Source: Firmicutes bacterium HGW-Firmicutes-11
Lineage (GTDB): Bacteria > Bacillota > Clostridia > Peptostreptococcales > Anaerovoracaceae
Assembly: GCA_002840285.1 (NCBI GenBank)
Contig: PHAE01000010.1
Location: forward strand, 1 to 62,866
Direction: 5' to 3'
Length of the DNA stretch: 62,866 nt
The position numbers and the translations under genes were made by a program. The notes beneath the pieces are model-generated. The model was not told the origin of the DNA and made no database searches. It was given only the letters and a program-made list of their open reading frames with translations. Below, piece by piece: positions 60,801 to 62,866 of this stretch (within the stretch, counting starts at the first letter, position 1; each line of letters begins with the position of its first letter).

Positions 60801-62713
60801 TCAGATACGATGGTTCCTCCTACTGGGACGATTCGTACATCTGTAGCCGGAAAAGGAGCCGTTGTATCTAAAGAAAGGATTTTGCTATATCCTACCGGTC
60901 CTATATTTCCTGCTTCGTCAATGATTCGAGGGGTAATCAATTTGATACCGTCTTCCCCTAATCTTCCCTTAGGAATGGTTATAATGCAGCTGTTAGCCGT
61001 AATGTCGGCACTATTTAAAACATGTCTTACCGGTATGGGAAAAGGTTCCGTGTTTAGAAGCAATTCAGCCACATCATTTGCCAACGCGCCGCTTGCGCCC
61101 AAAGATAAAACAACTTCTATTCCGGCAGTTTCTTCTTGCGCGTTGATCAAAGTCCCGGCAGAGATCGTTAGTCCTCCTGGTGCATCAGGTGGGGTAATGT
61201 CCAATTGCTTAACATTGAAAGTATTTATTCCACTAATAAGATGAAACGTTTGAGATAAAGTATTCGAATTTTGCAAAACATCGATTCCCATGGCTCCTTC
61301 GTAGACTCCTGCATTATCCACCGTTGTGGCAAAGGAAACATAATTGGCGGGAAGCACAATTGTTTTACTGCTTTCTGGTTCTCCGCCGGTCAAGACAATT
61401 GTATTCGCACGGGGAGTGGAAGGAAATATGCCCGCCATTACAGGCACCGTTGATGTGATGGATTTGGCATAGATGGGTTTCACCGCTTCATCGTCCCAAC
61501 CTCGATTATCAAGATAATACTCATCCCCTTGCTTATTGGGAGAATAAACGGTAATGCTTGGGGAACCGGAAATGACCAGATGAGAGGAAGAAATGGTTCC
61601 ACAATCCGAATTGTAAGTATTTGTTCCTTTCCATGCGGTCACTGTTGCAGTGCCACCTATGGCAATACTCCCGTTATCATTATGACCAATCGCCGCATAG
61701 GCACCAGTCCCATTTGCAGAAGATGCCGTGACTATCGCACTTCCCGTAATTGTTAACGAAGCAGGATCTGTCCTTACTAAGTTAACGGCATTGGCATACC
61801 CATATCCGATCCCGCTGGAATTATATGAACCATTACCGCTCCTGGCAGTGACGGTACCCCCGTCAATAAGAACGGTTCCCATCGTACCAGAGTGAGATGC
61901 AGGACCTCCGCCGATACCTGGTCCAGAGTAATTGCCACTTCCTCCAGTTGCTATGATTGTGCCTCCATGTATCGTGATATTCCCTGCGTTGGGGCCATCA
62001 TTATATCCGCCACCGCCGCCAATTCCTGCACCGGAATATCTAGTACCGGCGCCTCCTGTAGCGTTAATGGTTCCGCTATTTATGATAATGTCCCCTCCGG
62101 AAGGGATCGTCGTAGCCGACCATATAATGCCATTACTTCCTATTCCAGCGCCAGAGCCAGACAGCCAATGATCTGGACCTCCGGATCCTCCGATTGCATT
62201 GAGTATACCGTCGCCATCGATCCTAAGAGTAGCTGCTGTTCCGGAAACTGGTTTTTCCACTCGAATCCCTGCTTTTACGATCCCGCTTTTGAATGTATTA
62301 TCGCTACCCGAACCAAGGGTTAGTTCTACCTCTGCACCATCTCCAATGTCAAATGCACATATGGATATTCTGGGGTCTGTCGTACTGATCCCACTGACAT
62401 CAATGTTCACATTGTTGAGAACGATATTTATCCCTCGAACTCCAGGAGCCACGTTAATGGCGTTGGTTGTGGTGGTTCCCGTTATGGTAATGGAGTCGCT
62501 TGAGGTAATGTACCTTACAGATCCCTGGGAAACTGCTATTTTCCCTTCGTTGCTTCCCGTTCCATTTGCAATGCTGATACTTCCAGCCGCAATATCATAA
62601 GAGTAGTTCGCAGCCGCTGCTATCGGACTAAATAATATGAGAAATACTGCCAGTACTGCGGGGATCACTAAAACTCTCATTGTCATACTCTTTTTACTCC
62701 GTCGAACAATCAT
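57818..62713 (-). CDS. SLH-domain surface protein with beta-helix, Ig-like and FN3-like regions
   Basis: This protein of about 1,631 residues is exported and bound to the cell-wall polymer. A signal peptide (basic RRSKKS, then a hydrophobic stretch to SPIAAAA) leads into about 400 residues of Gly/Ser/Thr-rich beta-helix (repeats such as GIGGG and GTINATGG), then two clear tandem Ig-like repeats of about 105 residues (each ending RYT...DIAGNDA-like, then VDTTPP or VDAVLP), further beta domains, an FN3-like module (TEYYFNVLVKDEAGN) and three C-terminal SLH domains, the last three short blocks (FLDIEDHWAED, FEDVTLTDWF, ISSYAKESVAI). No catalytic domain is recognisable. The ATG at 62713 forms TGATG with an upstream short frame and keeps the basic n-region; the ATG at 62686 has GGAG ten bases upstream and is the alternative. 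Confidence 0.9.
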   Translation of the reverse strand: MIVRRSKKSMTMRVLVIPAVLAVFLILFSPIAAAANYSYDIAAGSISIANGTGSNEGKIAVSQGSVRYITSSDSITITGTTTTNAINVAPGVRGINIVLNNVNIDVSGISTTDPRISICAFDIGDGAEVELTLGSGSDNTFKSGIVKAGIRVEKPVSGTAATLRIDGDGILNAIGGSGGPDHWLSGSGAGIGSNGIIWSATTIPSGGDIIINSGTINATGGAGTRYSGAGIGGGGGYNDGPNAGNITIHGGTIIATGGSGNYSGPGIGGGPASHSGTMGTVLIDGGTVTARSGNGSYNSSGIGYGYANAVNLVRTDPASLTITGSAIVTASSANGTGAYAAIGHNDNGSIAIGGTATVTAWKGTNTYNSDCGTISSSHLVISGSPSITVYSPNKQGDEYYLDNRGWDDEAVKPIYAKSITSTVPVMAGIFPSTPRANTIVLTGGEPESSKTIVLPANYVSFATTVDNAGVYEGAMGIDVLQNSNTLSQTFHLISGINTFNVKQLDITPPDAPGGLTISAGTLINAQEETAGIEVVLSLGASGALANDVAELLLNTEPFPIPVRHVLNSADITANSCIITIPKGRLGEDGIKLITPRIIDEAGNIGPVGYSKILSLDTTAPFPATDVRIVPVGGTIVSDTLNGTNTNMQAVASIAPGEATDGSSTLYVNGIALATDTSISEGDTQVTFDLGQSSVSELQSKVTAGGIVTVELNDVYGNISISLENNPSLTVDYTTPSIESVTVPESASYRAGRHIDFAINFSESVFVNGGTPHIQIALETGGTVNANYISGSGTSSLVFRYTVSQGNQDPNGIEITSDEIFINEGSIRDMAGNDANLQLLNVEDTYGILVDTTPPSVLTVLVPDAVTYWSRQNLDLTVTFDENVVVNLENGKPSLSLGISSAGTVNADYVSGSGSNALMFRYTILPGDLDVDGIFVGEDIVLNNSSIQDIAGNDAVLQLDGVGDTSEIYVDAVLPEIVSATVDSRNRYIDITFSKGVYGEGNLTADNLSLRFSRNGGDATAVTISSLKKNDTDEEGMALSLGGGETVVRVFVNIIGTPSGLEAIEIGPLNGSTIFDVLGNAMVVGETTGVIYLQDQISPTLGTSGAIIASAVTSKSVQLTWVAATDQKTTAANLQYMIVQSPENNIATDREAVSHGAIAKDWTTNITTGAITGLMASTEYYFNVLVKDEAGNITAYTSTSMTTAKSPRVAGSSIIGNGRILINGVEETVVNSRNWIDSEGKSVTSITLERENVVRITESVRANPVVTLSMAAQADIASGIFTGDMANAIKNKGATLVLKTQRASYTLPSSEIDITDIAKQFGENVKLEDIRFTVSISEPSEEILNLVRNAAEEGRFTLVVPPVDFSVRCDYKGMTIYVKNFNSYVERTIAIQKGVDPSQITTAIYVEQTGTFRHVPTIIMEKDGEFYAKINSMTNSGYTVIHHSAQFLDIEDHWAEDTINHVGSRMIVKGIGNGLYQPNTKINRAEFSAIVVNALGLAPGSNESRFEDVTLTDWFNGYVDTAAQYALITGYTSATFGPYDAITREQAMSIITRAMKLTGLTVTLTDSEMCALLSEYTDGTNISSYAKESVAICVQTGIITGTTAHTLSPKEQVTRAEVAVMIQRLLQKSELI

Positions 62714-62811
62714 CAATAACGATAGAAATGGTCTTCTTCTGCTGCTAGTAACGCATCAATCAAATCGATTCTGAGTTCCTCTCTTGGGCAACCTTTGCAT
62801 GGGACGTACAT
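62713..62811 (-). CDS. possible 32-residue peptide coupled to the SLH gene
   Basis: A short frame from an ATG at 62811 encodes MYVPCKGCPREELRIDL plus 15 more residues and stops with TGA overlapping the SLH gene's ATG (TGATG). The CxxC and acidic helix look protein-like, but there is no clear ribosome site and the frame is closed by a TGA about 24 codons upstream of the ATG. I recognise no family. The upstream gene may lie beyond the window edge. Confidence 0.3.
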   Translation of the reverse strand: MYVPCKGCPREELRIDLIDALLAAEEDHFYRY

Positions 62812-62866
62812 CTGCTTCTTTAGTCTCTCCGCTCCTTCACTAGCAGTGTTACGACCTCAATGTGGC

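Noticed and set aside
61892-62323. Plus-strand frames of up to 143 codons opposite the SLH beta-helix region
   Set aside because: They are antisense to Gly/Ser/Thr-rich repeats, which produce Pro/Ser/Cys-rich shadow frames; no initiation signals.

Overview
The window looks like one contiguous piece of chromosome from a low-to-moderate GC Bacillota (Firmicutes), most likely an anaerobic member of the Clostridia. The signs are the alaS-ireB-ruvX block, an IreB-type regulatory phosphoprotein, a Spo0A-type DNA-binding domain, TmcAL, acetate kinase, a ftsK-rimO-pgsA-cinA-recA block, strong AGGAGG-type ribosome binding sites, a GAAC-N4-GTTC SOS box before recA, an OadB/OadG sodium pump and a three-SLH-domain surface protein. 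Base composition is roughly half GC by eye. Almost every gene lies on the minus strand, so the minus strand is probably the leading strand. I see no rRNA, tRNA, CRISPR array, prophage or insertion sequence, and no gap between genes reaches 300 bases.

From low to high coordinates: (1) 0-3.6 kb, ruvX, ireB and alaS (minus). (2) 3.7-7.3 kb, an aldo/keto reductase-ferredoxin gene (plus) facing an iscS-iscU-mnmA sulfur-transfer operon. (3) 7.4-8.5 kb, comEA followed by a stand-alone Spo0A effector domain. (4) 8.5-12.3 kb, an operon with a MetH-reactivation-like/HD fusion and the paired TIGR03960/TIGR03936 radical-SAM genes, divergent from an XRE-S24 regulator. (5) 13.2-15.3 kb, rplU-rpmA-obg with an L21-type leader. 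(6) 15.4-24.2 kb, uppP-ftsK-rimO-pgsA-cinA-recA followed by oadB and a 56-residue oadG. (7) 24.4-32.8 kb, asd, rpmF, ackA, tmcAL, a coiled-coil gene, coaD, rsmD, recG, an Asp23 gene and rpmB. (8) 32.8-40.2 kb, a complete-looking histidine operon in which hisZ and hisG, and hisF and hisI, are fused. (9) 40.3-50.5 kb, a glycogen operon: GNAT gene, glgB, glgC, glgD, glgA, glgP and a GH13 hydrolase. (10) 50.6-57.7 kb, a two-component system, an AI-2E-family protein, a PadR/HAAS pair, a DEAD-box helicase and a FUSC-family protein. (11) 57.7-62.7 kb, a 28-codon glycosyltransferase remnant and a 1,600-residue SLH surface protein.

The genes serve translation and RNA modification (alaS, mnmA, rimO, rsmD, tmcAL, r-proteins, obg), DNA repair and segregation (ruvX, recA, recG, ftsK), envelope lipids (pgsA, uppP), amino-acid synthesis (asd, his), acetate/CoA metabolism (ackA, coaD) and carbon storage (glg). 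Tight packing is a constant theme: many adjacent genes share ATGA stop/start overlaps, and three convergent pairs overlap at their 3' ends.

The observations most worth following are the HisZ-HisG and HisF-HisI fusions, the MetH-activation/Cys4/HD fusion beside a B12-type radical-SAM gene, the receiver-less Spo0A domain coupled to comEA, the joint absence of the L27 N-terminal extension and its protease Prp, the oadB/oadG pair without a decarboxylase, and the decayed glycosyltransferase start. No wholly new multi-gene defence or mobile system is evident; the cobalamin-like HD operon is the best candidate for an undescribed function.
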